From contig CALPMT020000026.1 of the NCBI GenBank assembly GCA_943324745.2, forward strand, positions 1 through 41,956: a stretch of 41,956 nucleotides of DNA, written 5' to 3'. The DNA is from Chitinophaga pinensis (GTDB lineage: Bacteria > Bacteroidota > Bacteroidia > Flavobacteriales_D > Crocinitomicaceae). The notes beneath the pieces are model-generated. The model saw nothing but the letters and a program-made list of their open reading frames with translations. It made no database searches and was not told the DNA's origin. Of this stretch, positions 34,321-41,891 are shown piece after piece; within the stretch, counting starts at the first letter, position 1, and each line of letters begins with the position of its first letter. The position numbers were made by a program, and so were the translations under genes.

Positions 34321-34881
34321 ATGTCGTCTAAAAAATCATTCATTCAGCAATATTGGCGCGAAAAAAAAATGGTTGGTGCAATTAGTCCTAGCTCTCCATT
34401 TTTGGCTGAAAAAATGTTAGAACATATCGATTTCAAAAATAGCACGGTATTGGTAGAGATTGGTCCTGGCACTGGTGTTTTCACAAAACGAATCATTGAA
34501 AAAATGAACAGTGAAACAACCTTGTTGGTTTTTGAGTTAAATAAAGAATTTTACGACGCGTTGCAACTTGAAATAAGCGACCAACGAGTTATTTTTATAA
34601 ACGATAGTGCAGAAAAGCTTGAGTCGTATTTGATCGAATATTCTTTTTCAAAAGTTGATTACATTATTTCTTCATTACCATTATCAAATTTCCCACAGCG
34701 AATTACCTTGAAATTGTTAAGAACCTTTCAGCGAGCATTAATAGCGCATGGAAAGTTTATTCAATTTCAATATTCTTTGAAACAAAAACGTGAATTAGAG
34801 CATGTGTTTTCGAAAGTTTCGATTTCATTTACTCCATTGAATATTCCACCTGCGTTTGTCTATACATGTGGGGGTAGCTAA
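34321..34881 (+). CDS. PmtA-like phospholipid N-methyltransferase family protein
   Basis: The 186-residue methyltransferase has the N-terminal segment REKKMVGAISPSSPFLAEKM and SAM motif I VEIGPGTGVFTKRI. Motif IV is IISSLPLSNFP, and FIQFQYSLKQK follows. This combination is that of the COG3963/PmtA-type enzymes related to phosphatidylethanolamine N-methyltransferases; rRNA adenine dimethylases share motif I but differ later. Length fits. It starts one base after the dihydroorotase homologue's stop and ends two bases before the membrane alkaline-phosphatase-type enzyme, so the three are likely co-translated. Actual substrate is inferred from the family. Confidence 0.82.
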   Translation: MSSKKSFIQQYWREKKMVGAISPSSPFLAEKMLEHIDFKNSTVLVEIGPGTGVFTKRIIEKMNSETTLLVFELNKEFYDALQLEISDQRVIFINDSAEKLESYLIEYSFSKVDYIISSLPLSNFPQRITLKLLRTFQRALIAHGKFIQFQYSLKQKRELEHVFSKVSISFTPLNIPPAFVYTCGGS

Positions 34882-34883
34882 TT

Positions 34884-36899
34884 ATGAGACTTTTAAAATC
34901 TATATCTACATATTTGATCATAACCTTATTGGGTAGTTTGTCGTTTATATTGATACGTTTTACAGAATTAGCACTTAGTGATACTACCCTTTTACATGCA
35001 GATAGCAAATCATTTCTTTGGAAATATTGCATTCATTACGATTTGTTTTTCGCTTTTAAATTTTCCATAATAGTTCTTCCCTTATTTTTAGTTACTCAAT
35101 TATTTACAAAAACAAAAAAAATAGGGATACATCTATACAAGGTTTTATGGAGTATTTTACTTCTTCTCACTACCTTACTAACTTATTTCTTTTTAGCATC
35201 ACATTATTTGCTCTCTGAAGTTATATTTCATTATAATTGGAAAGAATTGATGCATATTATTCATATTGATTCAAATGCAGGTAGTGGTCATTTCTGGATT
35301 TTATATCTAATGTTACCAATAGAAATTGGAATTATTTATTTTGTTCCAAGTTCAATTTTGAAAACAAAAAAATGGGTCTTGATAACATTATGTTTTATTT
35401 ATTTATTGAGTGTGTTAATTATTTCCAAAAACTGGAAAAAAGATGGAAAAGAGTTGAGTCATTTTGAAAATCAATATGCATATTTCTTAGGTACATGTAA
35501 GCCAAATTACTTTTTAAGTAGTTGTATTATTGCTGCTAAGGAAATTAAAAATATATCTACAAAAGAACTGAATCAGGCTATTATTTCTTATCAAAAAGAA
35601 ATAAAAAATCGAAAATTTACTTCATTTGAATACCCACTAGAACATGAGACTGAGTTTTCAAATGTATTAGGTCCATATTTTAAAAAATCCACTAAAAAAC
35701 CGAATATTGTAATTATTATTTCAGAAGGTTTATCAGCAGGTTTTTCAGGATTACATCCTACTAGTCAATCTTTAACACCTTTTATAGATAGTTTAGCTAA
35801 AAACGGTCTTTATTGGTCGAATTTTTTAAGTAATTGCAACAGGACATTTGGAGTGTTATCTAACACGCTTGGTTCGCTACCAAATGGCACAATGGAACGA
35901 GGATTTGCGAATTTTAATGGTACTGATTTTTATAATATGCAGTATCCAAACCATAAAAGTTTAGTTACAGAATTGAAAAGAAATGGATATCACACTTCAT
36001 TTTTATATGGTGGATGGAGTGATTTTGATAATATTAAATCATTTATGTTACATCAAAACTTAAATTTATTTGTAGATCAATACGGCTTTGATTCTACCAA
36101 ATATCTTGCACCATGGAAACGAATTCCTAAAGGATTATGTTGGGGATATGACGATCTTTCTTTAATAAATCAATGGTTAGATAATTCGAAAAATATAAAA
36201 TCACCTTACATTACAACATTGCTTACCTTGACTATGCACGATCCATACAATCTTATACCAAAAAGTTATAGATCCCCATCATTTATACATGATCGATTAA
36301 AGAAAATACATTTAGAAAAGAGTGTTTATTCAACAAGTAATCCTCTCATATTATCATCTGTTTTTTATTACGAAGATGCAGTAAAAGAATTAATTTATAA
36401 ATACAGAAAAAGGACTGATTATGAGAATACAATATTCATTTTGTTTGGCGACCATTATTCTTTTATTTCCTTTTTAAACAATCCTTTAGATGTATATCAT
36501 ATTCCATTTATTATTTATTCTCCTTTGATAAAAAAGCCTAAACAATTTGATGCCGTTTCAACACATTTAGACATTACTCCTTCCCTTGTAGCATTATTAA
36601 AAGGCAACTATCAGATGCAATTTGGAACTAAAACACATTATTTAGGAACTAGTTTAGATACTTCCTCTTTTTTTCAATCTACAAAAATTGTCCCATTTAA
36701 TCCGTACAACAAAAACAGTCATCCATATTATCTATTTGGTAAATATACAGTTACCGACGAAGGAGTTTTTGAAATCATGAAAGATTTGAAGGTTAAAAAG
36801 GTGTTTTCAAAAACCATTATCAAACGAGTGAAAGCACATTTAAAAAATTATAAAACCATCGATCGATATGTTTGTGAGAAGAACAAATTGTGGAGGTAA
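34884..36899 (+). CDS. LTA-synthase-like membrane sulfatase/phosphoglycerol transferase
   Basis: The 671-residue protein has about five N-terminal transmembrane helices in the first 190 residues, then an extracytoplasmic alkaline-phosphatase-superfamily domain. Metal and nucleophile motifs resemble lipoteichoic acid synthase: IVIIISEGLSAGFSGLHP (Glu), TPFIDSLAKNGLYWSNF, NCNRTFGVLSNTLGSLPNG with the likely Thr nucleophile, and IFILFGDHYSF (Asp, His). In Gram-negative bacteria such proteins transfer phosphoglycerol or phosphoethanolamine groups to envelope glycans; the acceptor here is unknown. It starts 2 bp after the PmtA-like gene. The next gene has its own promoter. Confidence 0.88.
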   Translation: MRLLKSISTYLIITLLGSLSFILIRFTELALSDTTLLHADSKSFLWKYCIHYDLFFAFKFSIIVLPLFLVTQLFTKTKKIGIHLYKVLWSILLLLTTLLTYFFLASHYLLSEVIFHYNWKELMHIIHIDSNAGSGHFWILYLMLPIEIGIIYFVPSSILKTKKWVLITLCFIYLLSVLIISKNWKKDGKELSHFENQYAYFLGTCKPNYFLSSCIIAAKEIKNISTKELNQAIISYQKEIKNRKFTSFEYPLEHETEFSNVLGPYFKKSTKKPNIVIIISEGLSAGFSGLHPTSQSLTPFIDSLAKNGLYWSNFLSNCNRTFGVLSNTLGSLPNGTMERGFANFNGTDFYNMQYPNHKSLVTELKRNGYHTSFLYGGWSDFDNIKSFMLHQNLNLFVDQYGFDSTKYLAPWKRIPKGLCWGYDDLSLINQWLDNSKNIKSPYITTLLTLTMHDPYNLIPKSYRSPSFIHDRLKKIHLEKSVYSTSNPLILSSVFYYEDAVKELIYKYRKRTDYENTIFILFGDHYSFISFLNNPLDVYHIPFIIYSPLIKKPKQFDAVSTHLDITPSLVALLKGNYQMQFGTKTHYLGTSLDTSSFFQSTKIVPFNPYNKNSHPYYLFGKYTVTDEGVFEIMKDLKVKKVFSKTIIKRVKAHLKNYKTIDRYVCEKNKLWR

Positions 36900-36904
36900 A
36901 TGCA

Positions 36905-36936
36905 TTTGATTCATTCAAAAAATTAACGTAGTTTTG
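36905..36936 (+). promoter_or_regulatory. Promoter of the DUF3822-rsmD pair
   Basis: TTTG at 36905-36908 and TAGTTTTG at 36929-36936 are separated by 20 nt and match the Bacteroidota consensus. The ATG at 36956 is about 20 nt downstream. An ATG at 36952 is out of frame. Confidence 0.78.
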
Positions 36937-36955
36937 TTTAGTTACAATTTTATGT

Positions 36956-37717
36956 ATGTCCAATAAATTACAATTAGCTTTTGAGCTTACTTCCCATTCA
37001 TTTACAATTACTGAAATACGTGATCATGAAGTAACTATCCTAAATCACACTTCATTTTCAAGTAGTTCTGAGAGAGAAATGAAGCAAGCAATCCAATTGG
37101 CTCTAAGTGTGATACCACTAACTGAGAAATTTGAAGAATTTACCTTATCCTGGGTTTCAAAACAGTGTGTAGTAGTACCAACTCCAATTTTTAAAGCTTC
37201 TTCATCATACGCAATTTATTCAGCTTGTTTTTCCAAAGAAGCAATCACCAATGATTTGGATTACAATGTTATTTCTGAAGGAAACTGTGTTACGGTTTTT
37301 GAAATACCCTTGTGGTTAAAATCATTTTTTATACTCCATTATCCTCGAATTATTATACAGCATGCGATGAGTCACACACTCAGAAGTGTACTAGAAAAGG
37401 TTAATACTACTGAGATTCATTTAGCTATTTACTCGAATTTTTTTCATTTAGTTTTGGTTAAAGGAAATCAATTATTGATTGCAAATACGTATGATTTTAC
37501 AAATGAAGATGATTTATTATACTATATTTCTTTTTGTATTCAGCAAAATGAACTTTCATTTGATAAAGGCTTCATTCACATTCATTTATCAGAAGAAAGC
37601 GACAATGAACTAGTTAATGCGTTCTATACAAAATGGAAAATGATCTCTAATTTTAAAAGTTATTCTTTCCACAACACTCCATATTCACTTACTAAACAAC
37701 AACTAACTTGCGTATAA
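36956..37717 (+). CDS. DUF3822 family protein
   Basis: This 253-residue protein matches DUF3822, a Bacteroidota family that usually lies directly before rsmD, as here. Sequence features include the start KLQLAFELTSHSFTITEIR and the segment VLEKVNTTEIHLAIYSNFFHLVLVKGNQLL, with TYDFTNEDDLLYYISFCIQQ. It resembles an actin-like ATPase half (ASKHA fold) by its strand order, though without obvious phosphate loops; that is a weak inference. No signal peptide. Its 3' end overlaps the rsmD start by 10 bp, indicating translational coupling. Confidence 0.85.
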   Translation: MSNKLQLAFELTSHSFTITEIRDHEVTILNHTSFSSSSEREMKQAIQLALSVIPLTEKFEEFTLSWVSKQCVVVPTPIFKASSSYAIYSACFSKEAITNDLDYNVISEGNCVTVFEIPLWLKSFFILHYPRIIIQHAMSHTLRSVLEKVNTTEIHLAIYSNFFHLVLVKGNQLLIANTYDFTNEDDLLYYISFCIQQNELSFDKGFIHIHLSEESDNELVNAFYTKWKMISNFKSYSFHNTPYSLTKQQLTCV

Positions 37718-38244
37718 TTAGAGGCATATTAAAATCAAGAAGATTTAGCATACCCAAAAATTTTCCATCCAGACCAACGACAGATTTTGCGAAAGAAGGA
37801 TTGTTTAACATCCTAGAAAACACTTTTTCGTTACACGATTTGGACATTTTAGATTTGTGTGCAGGTACAGGAAACATCACCTATGAATTTGCATCACGAG
37901 AAGCTGGTAAGATATTAGCTGTCGACACAAATTACAATTGTTGTAAGTTTATTCAAAAAATGGTGAACGAAAATAATTTACACGAAAGTGTCTCGGTACT
38001 TAAATCTGATATTCGAGATTTTGTTCGTAAATCTGAACGTAAATTTGATTTAATTTTTTTAGACCCACCTTATGAATCAACATTTTACGAAGAAGTAATA
38101 GCTACGATTGTAGAACGTGCATTAGTGAAAGAGGGAGGATTATTGGTTGTTGAGCATAGTAAACGAAAAGACTTATCACACCTAACACATTTTGAAAAGG
38201 TGAAGGATTATGGCGGCGTGAGTTTTTCATTTTTCTCGTTTTAA
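37708..38244 (+). CDS. rsmD: 16S rRNA (guanine(966)-N(2))-methyltransferase, TTG start
   Basis: The 178-residue product matches RsmD: the start MRIIRGILKSRRF, PSRPTTDFAKEGLFNIL, SAM motif I LDLCAGTGNITYEFASR and the catalytic motif FLDPPYES. It methylates G966 of 16S rRNA in the small subunit. The conserved beginning M-R-I-I is encoded from a TTG at 37708, inside the end of the DUF3822 gene, and no ATG fits. The 10-bp overlap with DUF3822 suggests coupled translation, which may compensate for the weak start codon. Confidence 0.93.
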   Translation: MRIIRGILKSRRFSIPKNFPSRPTTDFAKEGLFNILENTFSLHDLDILDLCAGTGNITYEFASREAGKILAVDTNYNCCKFIQKMVNENNLHESVSVLKSDIRDFVRKSERKFDLIFLDPPYESTFYEEVIATIVERALVKEGGLLVVEHSKRKDLSHLTHFEKVKDYGGVSFSFFSF

Positions 38245-38330
38245 AAATGAGGATACACGAAATTTCTCTCCAACTATTAGATAAATGCTATTAGACTTAA
38301 ATACATTATACATTTAAAATTTAGAAGACG

Positions 38331-38588
38331 ATGACAAATAATGATGTAATGAAAAAACTTAGAGTTGCGTTACAGTTACGCAATGATGAAATTATGGAAA
38401 TCATGAAGTTGGTCGATTTTAAGGTGACTGAAAGTGAGCTTGGTGCGATTTTCAGGAAAGAAGATCATCCTAAATATAAAAATTGTGGTGATCAATTCTT
38501 ACGAAACTTTTTGAACGGTTTGATTATTCACAAAAGAGGTCCAATTGGGAAATATGATGGTGATAAAAATCAAGAAAATATAGAATAA
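38331..38588 (+). CDS. DUF1456 protein, single-repeat form
   Basis: The 85-residue protein matches one repeat of DUF1456 (YehS in E. coli): NNDVMKKLRVALQLRNDEI, FKVTESELGAIFRKEDHPKY and FLRNFLNGLIIHKRGP. The usual protein has two such repeats in about 150-160 residues, so this is a half-length version. The remaining sequence to the stop is short and charged, and the frame is intact, so it may be a genuine short form. Function is unknown. It lies 86 bp after rsmD and converges on xerD. A weak 7-bp hairpin (38646-38663) lies between them. Confidence 0.85.
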   Translation: MTNNDVMKKLRVALQLRNDEIMEIMKLVDFKVTESELGAIFRKEDHPKYKNCGDQFLRNFLNGLIIHKRGPIGKYDGDKNQENIE

Positions 38589-38661
38589 TCGTTTTTCAGG
38601 AACGTTTAAATCTATCAAATCAAACTATCAAATAGTGTGTATCCAAGTTTCAAAAATGAAA

Positions 38662-39567
38662 CTACTTAATATTTCTTGGATGAAATGAAATGATCGCCTC
38701 ACGAATAAAACGCTGATCTAAATGCGTGTAAATTTCGGTAGTCGTTATGGATTCATGCCCTAACATTTCTTGAATGGCACGTAAATTAGCCCCACCTTCA
38801 ATCAAATGAGTAGCAAATGAATGTCGGAATGTATGTGGACTAACCGTTTTTTTTAAGTCTATAACATTTGCTAAATCTTTAATAATTGTAAAAATCATTA
38901 CGCGTGTCAATTTTGCGCCGCGACGATTTAAAAACACGACATCTTCATTCCCAGGTTTAATGTTTTGATGATTACGTGTTTCAGTCACATAGCAAGAAAT
39001 CTCTTCACTAACAGAAGGACTCGTTGGGACTAGGCGTTCTTTGTTTCCTTTACCGATTACTCGCATAAAACCTTCATCCAAATACAAATCTGAAAAACGC
39101 AGATTCACCAATTCGCTTACTCGGAGTCCACAACTATAAAGCGTCTCCAAAATTGCACGGTTACGAACCCCTTCATTCTTGCTGTAATCAATAGCACCAA
39201 TTAAAGCATCAATTTCTTCAATAGTCAACACCTCAGGTAATTTCAATCCGATTTTAGGTAATTCCAATAGTTCACTTGGATCATCATCACGTTCATTTTC
39301 CAAAATAAGAAACTGAAAAAATTGTTTTACACCTGATATTACACGTGCCTGCGAACGAGCAGAAAGTCCTAAGTCATATAAAATAAAGACAAAACCTTTT
39401 AAGTGTTCCAAATTTACTTTTATCGGATTATCTAATGTCTGATCTAAGCAATACTCCATTAATTTATGGACATCACGTTGGTAAGCAAGAATAGAATTTT
39501 CGGATAATCCCTTTTCAATTTTCAGAAATGAAACAAAATTCTTAATATAGCGTTCCCAAGTATTCAT
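38662..39567 (-). CDS. xerD: Tyrosine recombinase XerD
   Basis: The 301-residue protein has the N-terminal SAM-like core-binding domain (residues 1-90) and the catalytic domain with R149 in SCGLRVSEL, H245 and R248 in HTFRHSF, H271 in LGHESI and the nucleophile Y280 in TEIYTHLD. Length and motif spacing are those of XerC/XerD, which resolve chromosome dimers at dif with FtsK. The gene is solitary and divergent from aroQ with a 21-bp gap, so the control regions overlap the start codons. There is no nearby mobile-element gene on this side, supporting the housekeeping role. Confidence 0.94.
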   Translation of the reverse strand: MNTWERYIKNFVSFLKIEKGLSENSILAYQRDVHKLMEYCLDQTLDNPIKVNLEHLKGFVFILYDLGLSARSQARVISGVKQFFQFLILENERDDDPSELLELPKIGLKLPEVLTIEEIDALIGAIDYSKNEGVRNRAILETLYSCGLRVSELVNLRFSDLYLDEGFMRVIGKGNKERLVPTSPSVSEEISCYVTETRNHQNIKPGNEDVVFLNRRGAKLTRVMIFTIIKDLANVIDLKKTVSPHTFRHSFATHLIEGGANLRAIQEMLGHESITTTEIYTHLDQRFIREAIISFHPRNIK

Positions 39568-39588
39568 AAGTTAAGTTAATTTGAGTGT

Positions 39589-40005
39589 ATGAAGATAGCA
39601 ATTGTTAATGGTCCAAACCTAAATTTGGTTGGAAATCGAGAGAAAAGTATCTACGGAGACGTTTCTTTATCTGATTATTTAGAAAAGTTAGCTGCTACGA
39701 GTTCACATGAAATCATTTGTTTTCAATCGAATCTTGAAGGAGAATTGATTGACTTTTTACAAAAAACGCAAGTTGATGGATTTATCTTAAACGCCGGCGG
39801 ATACACACACACAAGTGTATCCATTAGGGATTCGATTACATCAATTTCAACACCAGTTGTCGAGGTACACATTTCAAATATTTCCGCGAGAGAATCTTTT
39901 CGACATACCTCTCTCCTATCTCCAGCATGTGTTGGATGTATTTTTGGGTTTGGATTAACAGGATATGAACTTGCTGTTAACTATTTTGAAAACACAAAAA
40001 AATAA
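39589..40005 (+). CDS. aroQ: Type II 3-dehydroquinate dehydratase
   Basis: The 138-residue product catalyses the third step of the shikimate pathway. Family motifs are IVNGPNLNLVGNREKSIYG at the start with the catalytic Tyr, FQSNLEGELIDFLQ, LNAGGYTHTSVSIRD and the C-terminal VEVHISNISARESFRHTS with the conserved His and Arg. Length is typical for the dodecameric enzyme. A TTAATTTG near-match lies six bases upstream of the ATG, so the leader would be very short. The gene is followed after 138 bp by tRNA-Lys. Confidence 0.95.
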   Translation: MKIAIVNGPNLNLVGNREKSIYGDVSLSDYLEKLAATSSHEIICFQSNLEGELIDFLQKTQVDGFILNAGGYTHTSVSIRDSITSISTPVVEVHISNISARESFRHTSLLSPACVGCIFGFGLTGYELAVNYFENTKK

Positions 40006-40082
40006 ACCAAACTTTAAAAACCTATTTTTAAACAACTTAACGATTTAAATTAAAAATAATTTAAAAATAATTCAAAAAAGAC

Positions 40083-40112
40083 TTGCAGAAATAAATATTG
40101 GTCTTAACTTTG
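40083..40112 (+). promoter_or_regulatory. Promoter of tRNA-Lys
   Basis: TTG at 40083-40085 and TAACTTTG at 40105-40112 are 19 nt apart and match the Bacteroidota consensus. The mature tRNA begins 31 nt downstream. Confidence 0.78.
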
Positions 40113-40143
40113 CACTCGTCTAACAGAAACAGACAAACAACAA

Positions 40144-40216
40144 GATTCCGTAGCTCAGCTGGTAGAGCAATACACTTTTAATGTATGGGTCCTGGGTTCG
40201 AATCCCAGCGGGATCA
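40144..40216 (+). tRNA. tRNA-Lys (anticodon TTT)
   Basis: The 73-nt cloverleaf has acceptor arms GATTCCG (40144-40150) and CGGGATC (40209-40215) with one G-T pair, and discriminator A. The anticodon stem is ATACA/TGTAT with loop CTTTTAA, so the anticodon TTT lies at 40177-40179. The T arm is CTGGG TTCGAAT CCCAG. CCA is not encoded. It has its own promoter and terminator. Its 3' end is a plausible attachment site for the integrase encoded 268 bp downstream. Confidence 0.97.
40190..40216 (+). other. Candidate attachment site (tRNA-Lys 3' end)
   Basis: The T-arm and acceptor 3' half of tRNA-Lys directly precede an integrase gene, the usual geometry for element insertion into a tRNA gene. No second copy of this sequence is found in the window, so the other end would lie beyond 41956, or the site is unoccupied. 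Exact limits are unknown. Confidence 0.35.
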
Positions 40217-40220
40217 CAAA

Positions 40221-40246
40221 AGGGAAGCAAAAGCTTCCCTTTTTTT
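40221..40246 (+). terminator. Intrinsic terminator of tRNA-Lys
   Basis: AGGGAAGC / GCTTCCCT (40221-40228 and 40233-40240) with loop AAAA, followed by an unbroken T run to 40246. It starts five bases after the tRNA. Confidence 0.9.
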
Positions 40247-40343
40247 ATGCCAAAACCCACCAAAACCAACGGTTTTAAAGGGTTTCTCTAAAAAATCAAA
40301 TCACAACAAATAACATTAAAAATCATAATTCAAGTGACCTTTT

Positions 40344-40380
40344 CGGTTACCTGAATTATCTTTGAAAAAACAGGTAACCG
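40344..40380. promoter_or_regulatory. Inverted repeat enclosing a -7 box upstream of the integrase
   Basis: CGGTTACCTG (40344-40353) and CAGGTAACCG (40371-40380) form a perfect 10-bp inverted repeat with a 17-bp spacer. In the spacer lies TATCTTTG (40357-40364), an exact TAnnTTTG box facing the integrase gene. A repressor bound to both arms would cover the promoter. Alternatively the arms are arm-type sites for the integrase. Confidence 0.65.
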
Positions 40381-40448
40381 CCATTACTTGTAATTTATTG
40401 ATTTTGTTTGCTTTAATAACGTTTTGAACTGTTTTAATTTTTATTAAT

Positions 40449-40466
40449 CAGGTAACCGAGGTTACC
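40449..40466. promoter_or_regulatory. Second GGTAACC/GGTTACC inverted pair before the integrase ATG
   Basis: CAGGTAACCG at 40449-40458 is identical to the right arm at 40371, and GGTTACC (40460-40466) follows two bases after its GGTAACC, giving a compact palindrome 18 bp before the ATG. Together with the first pair this makes four copies of the same motif in 123 bp. The stretch 40250-40343 shows no other recognisable feature. Confidence 0.65.
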
Positions 40467-40484
40467 AAAATTATTTAAAGCATT

Positions 40485-41744
40485 ATGAAGATTAATCAGT
40501 CATTTAGCACATTAGTTTGGGCTAATAAATCAAAGGTTAAAAATGGTTTAATTCCTATTTACATTAGAATTACAATTGACTCTAAGAGAGTCGAAATTTC
40601 TACTAAAAAATGGGTAGCAGTTAATAATTGGAATGCACCTTTACAAAGAGCGAAAGGCAAAGATGAAGAGTCAAGAAATATCAATCAATATATCAATTTG
40701 GTTGTTGGAGAAATCGAGAAAATTATTTTGAAGCTTTCATTAGAAAACAAAAGAGCAACACCTCAACTTGTTAAGGAAATACTTGTATTCGATGAGTCAA
40801 AAGAAGTCAAACCCAAACACAAAACCATCTGTGAAGCGTTCGATTACCACAACCTAAAAATGGAAGAAACATTAAAGGTTGGGAAAGTCTGTAATAAAAC
40901 GTGGGAAAGGTATAAGATTACCAAAAACAAAGTGGTAGCATTTATGGAGAAACAATACAAAGTTTCCGATATGGAATTGCCTGCAATAAGATTGCGTTTT
41001 GTTACCGAGTTCGAACATTATTTATTGACCACCGACAAACTTCAATCCAACACCGCACATAAATACATCAAGAACCTAAAAAAGATAATGAATATGTCTG
41101 TTGGATTAGATTGGATTCCTTCCAATCCGTTTAATCAATTCAAATGTTCCTACCAAAGTCCAGATAGAGAAATTTTGAACCGAGAAGAATTAGCAACCTT
41201 ACAATTTAAAAATTTGGGTATTCCTAGATTAGAAGAGGTCCGAGACGTTTTTATTTTCTGTTGTTATACAGGATTTGCTTTTTCAGATATTTTCCAATTT
41301 GAGCAAAATGCAGTTACCATTGGATTAGATGGAGAATATTGGTTGAGTACAAACAGACAAAAGACCGGCACGAAGGAAAGCGTTCCGCTACTTCCTGTTG
41401 CCTTAGAAATCATTGAAAAATATAAAAACCATCCGTATTGTGTAACGGAAAATAAATTACTTCCTGTAAATTCAAATCAGCGATACAATAGTTACCTCAA
41501 AGAGTTGGCTGATATTTGTAACATCAACAAACACCTGACTTCTCATATTGCTAGACATACGTTTGCAACAACTGTAACCTTAGCGAATGGAGTTCCAATC
41601 GAAACCGTAAGTTCAATGCTTGGTCATACGAGTATTCGCACCACGCAGATATATGCAAAAGTGGTTGAAGAAAAAGTAAGTTCAGATATGAAATTACTTC
41701 GTCAAAAATTAGCAGCTATTCCGCCAATGGTCAAAGTTGGTTAA
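40485..41744 (+). CDS. Tyrosine integrase of the Bacteroidota conjugative-transposon type (IntDOT-like)
   Basis: The 419-residue integrase has an N-terminal arm-binding domain (residues 1-90, opening QSFSTLVWANKSKVKNGL), a SAM-like core-binding domain (115-215) and a catalytic domain. Catalytic residues seen are H354 and R357 in HIARHTF, H381 in LGHTSI and Y390 in TTQIYAKV. The usual first arginine (T-G-x-R) is replaced: TGFAFSD has A265 at that position, as in IntDOT-type enzymes where this arginine is absent. It is adjacent to tRNA-Lys and preceded by repeated GGTTACC sites. It probably integrates the element whose body lies to the right. No excisionase or other element gene is visible before the window ends. 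Confidence 0.92.
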   Translation: MKINQSFSTLVWANKSKVKNGLIPIYIRITIDSKRVEISTKKWVAVNNWNAPLQRAKGKDEESRNINQYINLVVGEIEKIILKLSLENKRATPQLVKEILVFDESKEVKPKHKTICEAFDYHNLKMEETLKVGKVCNKTWERYKITKNKVVAFMEKQYKVSDMELPAIRLRFVTEFEHYLLTTDKLQSNTAHKYIKNLKKIMNMSVGLDWIPSNPFNQFKCSYQSPDREILNREELATLQFKNLGIPRLEEVRDVFIFCCYTGFAFSDIFQFEQNAVTIGLDGEYWLSTNRQKTGTKESVPLLPVALEIIEKYKNHPYCVTENKLLPVNSNQRYNSYLKELADICNINKHLTSHIARHTFATTVTLANGVPIETVSSMLGHTSIRTTQIYAKVVEEKVSSDMKLLRQKLAAIPPMVKVG

Positions 41745-41751
41745 TGAATCT

Positions 41752-41779
41752 AAGACAGCCCAACGGCTGTCTTTTTTTT
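41752..41779 (+). terminator. Intrinsic terminator of the integrase gene
   Basis: AAGACAGCC (41752-41760) and GGCTGTCTT (41765-41773) form a 9-bp stem with loop CAAC, followed by T to 41779. It lies 8 bp after the stop codon. Confidence 0.9.
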
Positions 41780-41856
41780 GATTCAAATTTTCTAAAATTA
41801 TTATGTACTTCAAATAATAGTTTTAAACAGATTACGTTTAATATTGAAAATAACAC

Positions 41857-41891
41857 AAGGGTTTGAAATTTTATATTTCAAGCCTTTTTTT
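41857..41891 (+). terminator. Second terminator-like hairpin near the right edge
   Basis: AAGGGTTTGAAAT (41857-41869) pairs imperfectly with ATTTCAAGCCTT (41875-41886), with one bulge, followed by TTTTT. No gene lies between it and the integrase terminator, so it may be a backup or belong to a transcript I do not recognise. The last 65 bp of the window hold nothing I can identify. Confidence 0.5.

Noticed and set aside
38646-38663. AGTTTCA/TGAAACT hairpin as a terminator between DUF1456 and xerD
   Set aside because: Seven-bp AT-rich stem with no T run on either side; too weak to call.
38662-39567. XerD as part of a mobile element
   Set aside because: Full housekeeping XerD motif set, solitary between aroQ and rsmD-region core genes; the element integrase is the separate gene at 40485.
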